Below, one piece after another: positions 56,696-64,000 of a DNA stretch of 64,000 nucleotides. Under the pieces are notes generated by a model. It was given only the letters and a program-made list of their open reading frames with translations, did not search any database and was not told the DNA's origin. The stretch comes from Sphingomonadaceae bacterium (GTDB lineage: Bacteria > Pseudomonadota > Alphaproteobacteria > Sphingomonadales > Sphingomonadaceae). The position numbers were made by a program, and so were the translations under genes. The DNA is taken from positions 129,001 to 193,000 of the forward strand of contig JAPZTW010000004.1 of NCBI GenBank assembly GCA_027533105.1. The letters run 5' to 3'. Positions within the stretch are counted from its first letter, which is position 1. Each line of letters starts with the position of its first letter.

Positions 56696-58316
56696 AGATC
56701 GCCTCCTTGAACGGGGCCATGCCGATGCGGCGATAGGTATCGAGGAAGCGTTCGCCGCCTTCCTTGTTGGCGAGATAGACCTGGGTGGCCTTCTCGACCG
56801 CGTCGACGATGCCGTCCTCGTCAAAGCCGGGGCCGGTGATCTGGCCCAGCGAGGTATCGGCGGCCTCGCTGCCGCCCAGCAGCAGCTGGTAATTCTCGAC
56901 GCCCTTGCGATCGACCCCCAGGATGCCGATGTGGCCGGCGTGGTGGTGGCCACAGGCGTTGATGCAGCCGGAAATCTTCAGCTTCAGTTCGCCGATCTCC
57001 TGGGCCTTGCCAGACAGGCGCTGGCTGATCTTCTGCGCGACCGGGATCGAGCGGGCATTGGCGAGGCTGCAATAATCGAGGCCGGGGCAGGCGATGATGT
57101 CGCCGACCAGGTCAAGGTTCGGCGTGCCCAGGCCATTGGCCTCCAACACCTGCCACAGCGCATAGAGATCGGCCTTCTTCACATGCGGCAGGACGATGTT
57201 CTGGGCGTGGGTGACGCGCAGTTCGTCGAACGAATACTGCCTGGCGAGATCGGCCATCAGCCGGATCTGCTCACCGCTGGCATCGCCGGGGATGCCGCCG
57301 ACCGGCTTCAGACTGATCGTTGCGGCGATATAGCCGGGCTGCTTGTGGGTAACGCAGTTGTTATCCACCCACAGCGCGAAATCGGGATCGCTGCGATCGA
57401 GTTCGTCGGGCGCACCGGCTTCGAACGGCGGATCGGCGAACATCGCCTTGATCCGCTCCAGCTCGGCCAGTGGCGGCTCGATGTTCTGGCTGAGCAGGTG
57501 GGCGAATTCTTCCTCGACCTGGCGGGTATATTCGTCCTTGCCCAGCTCGTGGACCAGGATCTTGATCCGCGCCTTGTACTTGTTATCGCGCCGTCCATAT
57601 CGGTTATAAACCCGCAGGCAGGCCTCTGAATAGGTTATAAACTGGTCAATCGGCACGAAGGGATTGATGCACGGCGCAATCATGGGCGTGCGGCCCATGC
57701 CGCCGCCGACATAGAAGGCGGCGCCAATCTCGCCCGCGTCGTTCCGCACGATCTGGATGCCGATATCGTGCAGCTTCATCGCCGCACGGTCGATATCGCT
57801 GGCGATCACCGCCATCTTGAACTTGCGCGGCAGGAAGCTGAATTCCGGGTGGAAGGTGGACCACTGGCGGATCAGTTCGGCATAGGGGCGCGGATCGACC
57901 ACCTCGTCCGCCGCGGCACCGGCATACTGGTCGCTGGTGGTGTTGCGGATGCAGTTGCCGCTGGTCTGGATCGCGTGCATCTCGACAGAGGCGAGGTCGG
58001 CCAGAATATCGCCCGCATCCTCCAGCTTGATCCAGTTGTACTGGATGTTCTGGCGGGTGGTGAAATGGCCATAGCCGCGGTCATACTTGTCGGCGATATC
58101 GCCCAGCATCCGCATCTGCGCCGAAGACAGCGTGCCATAGGGAATGGCGACGCGCAGCATATAGGCGTGGAGCTGCAGGTAGAGTCCGTTCATCAGCCGC
58201 AGCGGCTTGAACTGGTCTTCGGTGATGTGGCCTTCAAGGCGGCGGCGCACCTGGTCGCGGAATTCCTCGACGCGGGCATCGACCATCGCCTGGTCATACG
58301 TGTCATACTTGTACAT
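56688..58316 (-). CDS. cysI: Sulfite (nitrite/sulfite) reductase haemoprotein
   Basis: This sirohaem enzyme reduces sulfite to sulfide. The 542-residue sequence shows two ferredoxin-like nitrite/sulfite reductase repeats (GHFTTRQNIQYNW, TSGNCIRNTTSDQYAG) and the sirohaem/4Fe-4S cysteines in ACPGLDYCSLA and ISGCINACGHHH. Given its operon with cysH and cobA, sulfite is the likely substrate. The start ATG at 58316 overlaps the DUF2849 stop (TGATG). A TTG 4 codons upstream is possible but has weaker support. Confidence 0.93.
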   Translation of the reverse strand: MYKYDTYDQAMVDARVEEFRDQVRRRLEGHITEDQFKPLRLMNGLYLQLHAYMLRVAIPYGTLSSAQMRMLGDIADKYDRGYGHFTTRQNIQYNWIKLEDAGDILADLASVEMHAIQTSGNCIRNTTSDQYAGAAADEVVDPRPYAELIRQWSTFHPEFSFLPRKFKMAVIASDIDRAAMKLHDIGIQIVRNDAGEIGAAFYVGGGMGRTPMIAPCINPFVPIDQFITYSEACLRVYNRYGRRDNKYKARIKILVHELGKDEYTRQVEEEFAHLLSQNIEPPLAELERIKAMFADPPFEAGAPDELDRSDPDFALWVDNNCVTHKQPGYIAATISLKPVGGIPGDASGEQIRLMADLARQYSFDELRVTHAQNIVLPHVKKADLYALWQVLEANGLGTPNLDLVGDIIACPGLDYCSLANARSIPVAQKISQRLSGKAQEIGELKLKISGCINACGHHHAGHIGILGVDRKGVENYQLLLGGSEAADTSLGQITGPGFDEDGIVDAVEKATQVYLANKEGGERFLDTYRRIGMAPFKEAIYG

Positions 58317-58612
58317 CAGATCACCCAATCGCCAGCGGTCGGATCGGCCGGCTTCAAAGTCAGGTCGGGGCGCACGGTCGGGCCGAACGCGCGAATGCGG
58401 TCCTTGATGTGGGCCGGGCGGACGCCCTGCTCATCCTTCACCGCCTCGATCGCATAGGCGGCGTTGACGCGGCGCGCCGCCATTTCGCGGGCCAGGATCG
58501 TGTCGGCGTGCTCGCCCACGTCCACCGCATCTTCCACATGGAGCGACCATTGCACGCCGTCCCACCAGGTAACGGCGCCGGTCTTGAGGTCATTGCCGGT
58601 CAGGATCTTCAC
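58316..58612 (-). CDS. DUF2849 protein in the sulfite reductase operon
   Basis: This 98-residue protein (VKILTGNDLKTGAVTWWDGV ... EDAVDVGEHADTILAREM) is DUF2849-like. Such proteins lie between cobA and cysI in many alphaproteobacteria, and their role is unknown. The start is GTG at 58612, overlapping the cobA stop (GTGA), and the stop overlaps the cysI start. Confidence 0.9.
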   Translation of the reverse strand: MKILTGNDLKTGAVTWWDGVQWSLHVEDAVDVGEHADTILAREMAARRVNAAYAIEAVKDEQGVRPAHIKDRIRAFGPTVRPDLTLKPADPTAGDWVI

Positions 58613-59382
58613 TGTGCAGCCTCCAGCGCCAGGGCGCGCAGGGTTTGGATTTCGGGTTCGGCGGCCACTTCGCCGATCACGATCACCGCCGGGCTCTTCA
58701 CTTTGTGGCGGGAAACGAGGTCCGGCAGGCCGGCCAGCGGCGCGCGCAGCACGCGCATCTGCGGGCGGGTGGCGTTTTCGACCACGGCGACGGGCATGTC
58801 GGGGGCAAGGCCATCGGCGATCAGCTTGTCGGCAATGGCTTCGGCCGTAGCGAGCCCCATGTAGATCACCAGGGTGCGGCCCTGACCCGTCAGTCCCGAC
58901 CAGTTCTGCTCGCTGAGGCCCTTGCACTGGCCGGCAACGAAGCTGACGATAGAGGCCGAGCGGCGGTGGGTCAGCGGCATTTGCGCGGCCGCTGCGGCGC
59001 CGATCGCGGCGCTGATCCCGGGGACCACCTCAACCGGCACGCTGGCGGCCTGGCAGGCTTCCGCCTCTTCCCCGCCGCGCCCGAAGATGAACGGATCGCC
59101 GCCCTTCAGGCGGAGCACTTCCTTGCCGGCGAGGGCTTCGCGCACCAGCAGGGCGTTGATCTCGTCCTGCGGCATGGTGTGGCGCGAGCGGCGCTTGGCG
59201 ACCGAGACCAGCACGGCATCGGGCCTGGCCAACGCCAGGATCGCGGGATCGACCAGCCCATCGTGAACGATCAGCCGCGCACGCATGATCAGGCGCGCGG
59301 CACGCAGGGTAAGCAGGTCGGGATCGCCGGGACCGGCGCCGACCAGCCAGACTTTTCCGGACTTGGGGGCAGCATTGCTCAT
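58609..59382 (-). CDS. cobA: Uroporphyrinogen-III C-methyltransferase
   Basis: The enzyme makes precorrin-2, the first step to sirohaem, which CysI needs. The 257-residue sequence has KVWLVGAGPGDPDLLTLRAA, LRLKGGDPFIFGRGGEEAEA, VVPGISAAIGAAAAAQMPLT and VIYMGLATAEAIA. Lacking the N-terminal CysG-type dehydrogenase/chelatase domain, it needs another protein for the final steps. It is the first gene of the sulfur-assimilation operon. Confidence 0.95.
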   Translation of the reverse strand: MSNAAPKSGKVWLVGAGPGDPDLLTLRAARLIMRARLIVHDGLVDPAILALARPDAVLVSVAKRRSRHTMPQDEINALLVREALAGKEVLRLKGGDPFIFGRGGEEAEACQAASVPVEVVPGISAAIGAAAAAQMPLTHRRSASIVSFVAGQCKGLSEQNWSGLTGQGRTLVIYMGLATAEAIADKLIADGLAPDMPVAVVENATRPQMRVLRAPLAGLPDLVSRHKVKSPAVIVIGEVAAEPEIQTLRALALEAAQ

Positions 59383-59458
59383 CCTGGCTAAGTGCGCGCT
59401 CGGCCCGCCGGTCGCCAGCCAGAATGCCTTTGCGGGGGATTAGGTCAGCTTTTGCCGC

Positions 59459-60295
59459 TCAGCGATCCGGCGGGGCGGGCAGGGCGAGGCCGTGATCGCG
59501 GAACAGCCGCCAGACCTTGGCCAGGATCGCCGAGCGGATCGCGCCGGTGCCGATCTCGGGAGTACGGATCGAAACCTGGATCTCGAACTCGATCGCGGTT
59601 TCGGCAAAGGCCACCAGCCAGACCGCCGGTGGGGGATCCGGCTGTACCCGCTCCACCCCTTCGGTGGCTTGCAGCATCAGTTGTTCGGCCAGTTCCAGGT
59701 CGGTGCCATAGGCCACGCGGACCGGCACCTTCATCCGTTCATCCTTGGTGCTGGCGGTCCAGTTCTCCACCGCCGAAGTCATCAGCAATTCGTTGGGGAT
59801 CAGGTACTTGATGTGATCGCGGGTGGTGACCGCCACGGCGCGCATCCCGATCCGGTCAACCTTGCCCACGGTCTTGTCAGCCCCGGTGCCGACCGCGATC
59901 ACGTCGCCCGGCTTGATCGAGCGGTCCATCAGCAGGATGATGCCCGAGATCAGGTTGCCCAGCGTTTTTTGCAGGCCGAAACCGATGGCGAGACCAAAGG
60001 CACCGGAAAACACGGTCAGTGCGGTCAGGCTGATGCCCAGCACGTCGATCCCGATCAGCACCAGCGCGGTCCAGATCACCACGCTGACCAGCTTTTCGCC
60101 CAACACCTGCTGCGTTGCATCCAGCCGCGACAGGCGACGGAAGAAGCGTCGGACCAGGCGGGTCAGCACCCAGCCGGCCATCAGCACGATGACCGCGACT
60201 GTGATCACCTTCAGCCCGCCCAGCAGGGAGATGTGATAGCCGCCTACATCGAGCGCCAGCGTATCGAGCCAGCCCAGGAATTCCGGCCAGCTCAT
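59459..60295 (-). CDS. MscS-type mechanosensitive channel
   Basis: This 278-residue small-conductance channel has three N-terminal helices (about 23-45, 66-86, 90-110). The pore helix follows, VFSGAFGLAIGFGLQKTLGN, then the first beta-domain motif LLMDRSIKPGDVIAVG. The C-terminal cytoplasmic domain contains YLIPNELLMTSAVENWT. It overlaps the upstream metC-like gene by 4 bases, an odd partner for a channel. Confidence 0.93.
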   Translation of the reverse strand: MSWPEFLGWLDTLALDVGGYHISLLGGLKVITVAVIVLMAGWVLTRLVRRFFRRLSRLDATQQVLGEKLVSVVIWTALVLIGIDVLGISLTALTVFSGAFGLAIGFGLQKTLGNLISGIILLMDRSIKPGDVIAVGTGADKTVGKVDRIGMRAVAVTTRDHIKYLIPNELLMTSAVENWTASTKDERMKVPVRVAYGTDLELAEQLMLQATEGVERVQPDPPPAVWLVAFAETAIEFEIQVSIRTPEIGTGAIRSAILAKVWRLFRDHGLALPAPPDR

Positions 60296-61521
60296 GCCGC
60301 GGCCCAGGCGGCGATGCCGCGTTCGAGGTCGGCCCGCAAGTCAGCCGGATCTTCCAGCCCGATCGACAGGCGCACACCGAAGCGGTCGCCCGCCGCCATG
60401 TCCGGCAGCGGCCAGGCTGTCGCGCTGCGCAGCGCGGCGGGATCGACCGGGCTGACCAGGCTTTCGAAGCCGCCCCACGAATAGCCGATCCCGAACAGGC
60501 CCAGCGCATCGATGAAGGCATCGCGCGCGGCGCCATCCTTGCCCTTGAAGACCAGGCTGAACAGGCCGCAACCGCCCGTAAAGTCGCGCTGCCACAGCGC
60601 GTGGCCCGGCGATCCGGGCAGCATCGGGCACAGTACCCGCGCCACTTCCGGGCGATCCGCCAGCCACTGCGCCAGGCTGAGGGCAGTCGCCGTTTCGCGC
60701 TCCAGCCGGACGCCCATCGTCCTGAGGCCGCGCAGCGCCAGCGAGGCATCGTCGGGCGAGACCACCTGGCCCAGCGCCTGCGCCGTCTTGCGCAGCTTCT
60801 GATAGAGCCGCTCACCGGCCGCCGCGCTGCCCATCATCAGGTCGGAATGGCCGCCCACGTGCTTGGTCAGGCTCATGACCGTAATGTCCGCGCCGCGCTC
60901 CAGTGCCGGGAAGGCCAGTGGCCCGGCCCAGGTGTTGTCGAGCACCACCACGATGCCGCGTTCGCGGGCGAGGGCGGCGAGGGCGGGCACGTCCTGCACT
61001 TCCAGCGTCAGGCTGCCGGGGCTTTCCAGCAGCACCGCCTTGCAGCGATCGCAGGCTGCGGCGGCAAAGGCGGCGGGGTCCTGCGGATCGAACCAGCGCG
61101 TCTCGATCCCCATGTCGCGCAGCAGGCCGCGCGCCATGTTCCGGGTCGGCTCATAGGCATTGTCGGTCATCAGCAGGACATCGCCCGGCCGCAGCACGGC
61201 CAGCAGCGCCCCGGCGATCGCCGCCACGCCCGATGGGTACAGCACCGTGCCCGCCGCGCCGGGTTCCAGCGCGGTCAGCGCATCGGCCAGCGCCCACTGG
61301 GTCGGTGCGCCCCGGCGACCGTAATAGAAATGGCCATCGGCGTTGGGCTTGCCGGCATGCAGCGCCGCCGCATCGGGATAGAGGTGGGTCGAGGCACGCC
61401 AGACCGGCGGGTTGACCACCGCTCCTGGCTCACCCGGTGTCCCGGTCCATTCCGCACGCCGCCCGGCGCCAACCAGGCGGGTGGCGGGGCGCAGGTCGTC
61501 AGGCTGGTCCTTGCTGCTCAG
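60292..61521 (-). CDS. Cystathionine beta-lyase-like PLP enzyme
   Basis: This is a trans-sulfuration fold-type I PLP enzyme of about 409 residues. It shows VNPPVWRASTHLYPDAAAL, YYGRRGAPTQWALADAL, LYPSGVAAIAGALLAVL, LDNTWAGPLAFPALERGADI, and the PLP Lys in TVMSLTKHVGGHSDLMMG. It probably splits cystathionine to homocysteine. The reading frame lacks a standard start near the expected N-terminus. The most natural start is CTG at 61521, overlapping the sseA stop and preceded by GGGGG. The alternative ATG at 61566 would overlap sseA by 49 bases. Confidence 0.85.
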   Translation of the reverse strand: MSSKDQPDDLRPATRLVGAGRRAEWTGTPGEPGAVVNPPVWRASTHLYPDAAALHAGKPNADGHFYYGRRGAPTQWALADALTALEPGAAGTVLYPSGVAAIAGALLAVLRPGDVLLMTDNAYEPTRNMARGLLRDMGIETRWFDPQDPAAFAAAACDRCKAVLLESPGSLTLEVQDVPALAALARERGIVVVLDNTWAGPLAFPALERGADITVMSLTKHVGGHSDLMMGSAAAGERLYQKLRKTAQALGQVVSPDDASLALRGLRTMGVRLERETATALSLAQWLADRPEVARVLCPMLPGSPGHALWQRDFTGGCGLFSLVFKGKDGAARDAFIDALGLFGIGYSWGGFESLVSPVDPAALRSATAWPLPDMAAGDRFGVRLSIGLEDPADLRADLERGIAAWAAA

Positions 61522-62363
61522 GCTGCTGCCCCCAGTTCCTTGGGCGTCGCGGGATCGGCGCCCCATTCGGTCCAGCTGCCATCATAGAGCTTGCCGTCTT
61601 CCTTGCCGAGCAGGTGCATGCCGAACAGCAGCACGCAGGCGGTCACGCCGCTGCCGCAGCTGGTCACCACCGGCTTGTCGAGGTCGATCCCGGCCCCGGC
61701 AAAGGCGGCGGCGAGGCCGGCCTTGTCCTTGAAGGTGCCATCGGCGTTGAACAGTTCGGAATAGGGCAGGTTGCGCGAACCCGGGATGTGGCCCGCGGCG
61801 ATGTTCGGGCGCGGATCGGCTTCCTCTCCGGTAAAGCGGGCCGCCCCGCGCGCATCGAGCACCTGTTCGGCCCCGCTGCCGACATTGGCCAGCATCTGTT
61901 CCTTGGTGCGGACCTTGCCGTCTTCCTGCCAGGCGGTGAAATGGCGGTGGCGCAGCGTTTCGCGGCCTTCGGCCAGCGGCCGCCCCTCGGCCTTCCACTT
62001 GGCGATCCCGCCATCGAGGATCGCGACATCGTGCGCGCCGAACAGCTTGAGCATGAACCAGGCGCGGGCCGCGGTCTTCACCGCGCTGTCATCGTAGATC
62101 ACGATGCGGCTGCCATCGCCCAGGCCCAGCGACTGCATCCGGCTGGCGAACTTTTCGGGCGGGGGCAGGGTGTTGTCGACCGGCGAAGCGGTATCGACCA
62201 GATCGGCCAGGTCCATGAAGACCGCGCCGGGGATATGGCCCGCGAGGTATTCTTCGAGCCCGTTGCGGCCGCTTGCGGGCATGTGCCAGCTGGCGTCGAC
62301 GATCCTGAGATCGCTGGCACCCATTTCGTTGGCCAGCCACTCGGTGGTGACAAGACTGTCCAT
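61518..62363 (-). CDS. sseA: 3-mercaptopyruvate sulfurtransferase
   Basis: This two-domain rhodanese-fold enzyme of 281 residues has the inactive N-terminal domain 1-150. The C-terminal domain holds Cys236 in CGSGVTA, the loop signature of mercaptopyruvate rather than thiosulfate sulfurtransferases. AGGAGG lies upstream of the ATG. It is the first gene of the group sseA / metC-like / mscS. Confidence 0.93.
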   Translation of the reverse strand: MDSLVTTEWLANEMGASDLRIVDASWHMPASGRNGLEEYLAGHIPGAVFMDLADLVDTASPVDNTLPPPEKFASRMQSLGLGDGSRIVIYDDSAVKTAARAWFMLKLFGAHDVAILDGGIAKWKAEGRPLAEGRETLRHRHFTAWQEDGKVRTKEQMLANVGSGAEQVLDARGAARFTGEEADPRPNIAAGHIPGSRNLPYSELFNADGTFKDKAGLAAAFAGAGIDLDKPVVTSCGSGVTACVLLFGMHLLGKEDGKLYDGSWTEWGADPATPKELGAAA

Positions 62364-62499
62364 ATTCCTCGCGTCCTCCTGGCTTGGGCCGGGCTGTTGC
62401 CCGTGCGGGTGCGCGCGCTCCTCTTCGCTGCACTTGCGAAGGGCTTAACCCGCCACGGGGCTGGCGTCGAGGGGGATTCGGACCCCCGTAAACCGGACC

Positions 62500-63729
62500 T
62501 TAGCCGACCGCGCGCTGGCCAAGGCGCGCGAAGGTGCGCGGGCCAAGGTCGAGCCGGAGCGGGCGGAGCGCGCCGCCTGGCTGGTCGGGCAGTTCGCCCA
62601 CCACGAAGGTCTGGGCCAGCACCGCCGGCGCGGCATCGGCTCTGGTGGCTTCGACCCGCAGCCGGGCCAGCGGAACGAAGTAGGCCGCGTTACCGGCACG
62701 GATCGGGGTGATCATGGCCAGCGGCAGGCGGAACTCGCCCTTTAACTCGGCGCTTTCGCCGGGTGCCAGCTCGGCCAGGGCGTGCCGCTGTTCGAGCCGC
62801 TGTTCGGCGCTGGCGATCTGCTGTTCGACCGGGCGCGAGGCATGGGCGCCGACCATATCGGCCTCAACGGTCAGCGCGCCGAGCGGTTCCGGGCCAGTGT
62901 TCGTCACCTTCAGGCTGTAAGCCAGCGTCGCGGCCACCAACGAAGCGTCGAGGCGGCGAGCCACCAGCTCAAGCTGCAAGCCGGTGTGGTTGCCGGCCTG
63001 TGCAGCAGGCGCCGGGGCTGGGGCCGGGGTTGGAGCTGGGGCTGGGGCTGGTGGAGCGACCGGGGCCGGTTCCGGTTCGCGGGCGGTTTCCGGCTGCGGC
63101 TTTGCCACGACCGGCGGCTCGAACGCGATTTGCGGCGCGGCTTCGTCGCGGCGGCGGCGCCAGAACAACAGGCTGCCCAGTACCGCCAGCAAGCCAAGGA
63201 CTCCGGCGGCCCAGGGCCACCAGGCGGGCAGGGCAGAAGGTTCGTTCGCGGGCGGAGTCGCTGCGGCGGACGGGGCACTCGGCAGCGCGGTCGGGAATGG
63301 ATCGGCGGCGGGGGTCGCCGAAGCTGCCGCGCCGGGCAGGGCAAGGCCGTCGAGCGGACCTGGTGCGGTGCTGGCCGTGCCCTGCGGCGCGGCGCTGGAC
63401 GCAGCTTGCGTCGCCCTGGGCGCGGGGCGCGGCGCGGCGGTCGTTGCCGCGCGCGGTGAGGCGCTGGATGCGGCACTTGTCGCAGGAGCCGCGCTGGTGG
63501 GCGTGGCGGCGGGGCCGGGTGTCGGCGCAGCCGTCGCGGTCGGGCGCGGGCGGGCGGCGCTGGTGGTCGGATCGTTGGGATCGAAGGGACCGGCCGGGCG
63601 GGCCGTGGGGGTCGACTGGCCGGGGGGCAGGCTGAAAGTGCTCTGCGCCGCCAGCGGCATGGCGGGCAGGCCCAGCGCCAGCGCGGCCAAGGCCATTGCC
63701 AGGGATGCCCTTGCCTGTCGCCCGTTCAC
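62500..63729 (-). CDS. Pro/Ala-rich single-span membrane protein, unknown
   Basis: The 409-residue product has a signal peptide, then a Pro/Ala/Thr-rich low-complexity region (about 35-160). A helix lies at about 165-190 (WWPWAAGVLGLLAVLGSLLFW), followed by RRRRDE, a second Pro/Ala linker, and a C-terminal beta-rich domain (about 245-405). That domain shows AGNHTGLQLELVARRLDASL, YSLKVTNTGPEPLGALTVEA and GESAELKGEFRLPLAMITPI, resembling an immunoglobulin-like fold. The GTG at 63729 has AGGGG upstream. Function unknown. Confidence 0.7.
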   Translation of the reverse strand: MNGRQARASLAMALAALALGLPAMPLAAQSTFSLPPGQSTPTARPAGPFDPNDPTTSAARPRPTATAAPTPGPAATPTSAAPATSAASSASPRAATTAAPRPAPRATQAASSAAPQGTASTAPGPLDGLALPGAAASATPAADPFPTALPSAPSAAATPPANEPSALPAWWPWAAGVLGLLAVLGSLLFWRRRRDEAAPQIAFEPPVVAKPQPETAREPEPAPVAPPAPAPAPTPAPAPAPAAQAGNHTGLQLELVARRLDASLVAATLAYSLKVTNTGPEPLGALTVEADMVGAHASRPVEQQIASAEQRLEQRHALAELAPGESAELKGEFRLPLAMITPIRAGNAAYFVPLARLRVEATRADAAPAVLAQTFVVGELPDQPGGALRPLRLDLGPRTFARLGQRAVG

Positions 63730-63871
63730 GTCTTGCCCCTTCAATTGACTGCGCCGGCGCCCCCGGCGCGCGGCAAGCCCCCTAGCGATAAAGGCACTGA
63801 ATGGGGAGTGAACTTTCCCCCGCCAAGAGGCCGGGTTGTGCATCACGCGCGTTCGGGGCATTGGCTGTGTC

Positions 63872-64000
63872 ATGTCGGACACACTCAAACCCCTTCACCT
63901 GGGCCAGACCAGCGCGCTTCCCGCCTCTCCCGAAGCGGCCGTGCTGGACTATGTGCCCAACCCGCGCCCCGGGGCGCTGTTCATGGTGCGCTTCGCCGCG
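63872..64000 (+). CDS. queF: NADPH-dependent 7-cyano-7-deazaguanine reductase QueF, first 43 codons
   Basis: The partial product starts [20 protein letters not shown] and continues [20 protein letters not shown], the characteristic beginning of short-form QueF, which reduces preQ0 to preQ1 in queuosine synthesis. The catalytic Cys and Asp lie beyond the window. It is divergent from the Pro/Ala-rich membrane protein gene. Confidence 0.9.
   Translation, partial: MSDTLKPLHLGQTSALPASPEAAVLDYVPNPRPGALFMVRFAA

Noticed and set aside
62471..62487. GGGGG-ATTCGGA-CCCCC hairpin resembling a reversed tRNA T arm
   Set aside because: No acceptor, D or anticodon arms pair around it in a tRNA or tmRNA layout, and the upstream part is the end of a coding sequence. 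It is treated as a simple hairpin after that gene.

Overview
The window is high-GC chromosomal DNA from an alphaproteobacterium. I infer the order Sphingomonadales (Sphingomonas/Novosphingobium/Erythrobacter-like) from protein style, the compact complete dcw cluster, the class 2 ArgC, the cobA-DUF2849-cysI-DUF934-cysH order and the palindromic intergenic repeats. Species cannot be read from the sequence alone. Coding density is very high, and many neighbouring genes share 4 to 8 bases (ATGA, GTGA or TGATG junctions).

Layout. 1-2.4 kb: the 5' part of a secreted-protein gene, then a TPP riboswitch in front of thiC. 2.4-3.7 kb: a visibly AT-richer insert with two adjacent genes, a small three-helix membrane protein and a ThsB-type TIR-like protein. 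This is the best candidate in the window for an anti-phage (Thoeris-related) or otherwise poorly described system. 3.8-11.9 kb: accessory and housekeeping genes, namely an exported RidA, an NTF2-like protein, a BLUF photoreceptor, a PhnA-domain protein, a GNAT enzyme, an S41 peptidase, an aldehyde dehydrogenase and a solitary GH24 lysozyme. 12-14 kb: glnB-glnA behind a candidate sigma-54 promoter. 14.2-24.5 kb: pepA-like/SH3/argC, map, ccmAB, a pterin dehydratase, an SDR, an AlkA-like glycosylase, a 2Fe-2S ferredoxin, a cysteine synthase homologue and a GldG-like protein.

24.5-43.6 kb: a complete division and cell-wall (dcw) cluster, mraZ-rsmH-ftsL-ftsI-murE-murF-mraY-murD-ftsW-murG-murC-murB-ddl-ftsQ-ftsA-ftsZ. 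Almost every junction overlaps. A candidate MraZ operator lies in front, and a separate 132-base leader precedes ftsZ. The products convert UDP-MurNAc precursors to lipid II and assemble the divisome. 43.7-52.2 kb: a TPR/SPOR protein, a YbjN-like protein, proC, a Bax-inhibitor-1 homologue, tRNA-Ala(CGC) with a MITE-like inverted-repeat element against its CCA end, obgE, proB and an NAD-binding SDR.

52.2-64 kb: an exported amidohydrolase followed by a relic of the SDR 3' end, a cytochrome b561 with a membrane-anchored LuxR-type regulator, an assimilatory sulfate reduction and siroheme operon (cobA, DUF2849, cysI, DUF934, cysH), a second sulfur group (sseA, metC-like, MscS channel), a Pro/Ala-rich membrane protein, and the first 43 codons of queF at the right edge. 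No complete insertion sequence, prophage or CRISPR array was seen. All functional calls come from reading motifs, with no database search.
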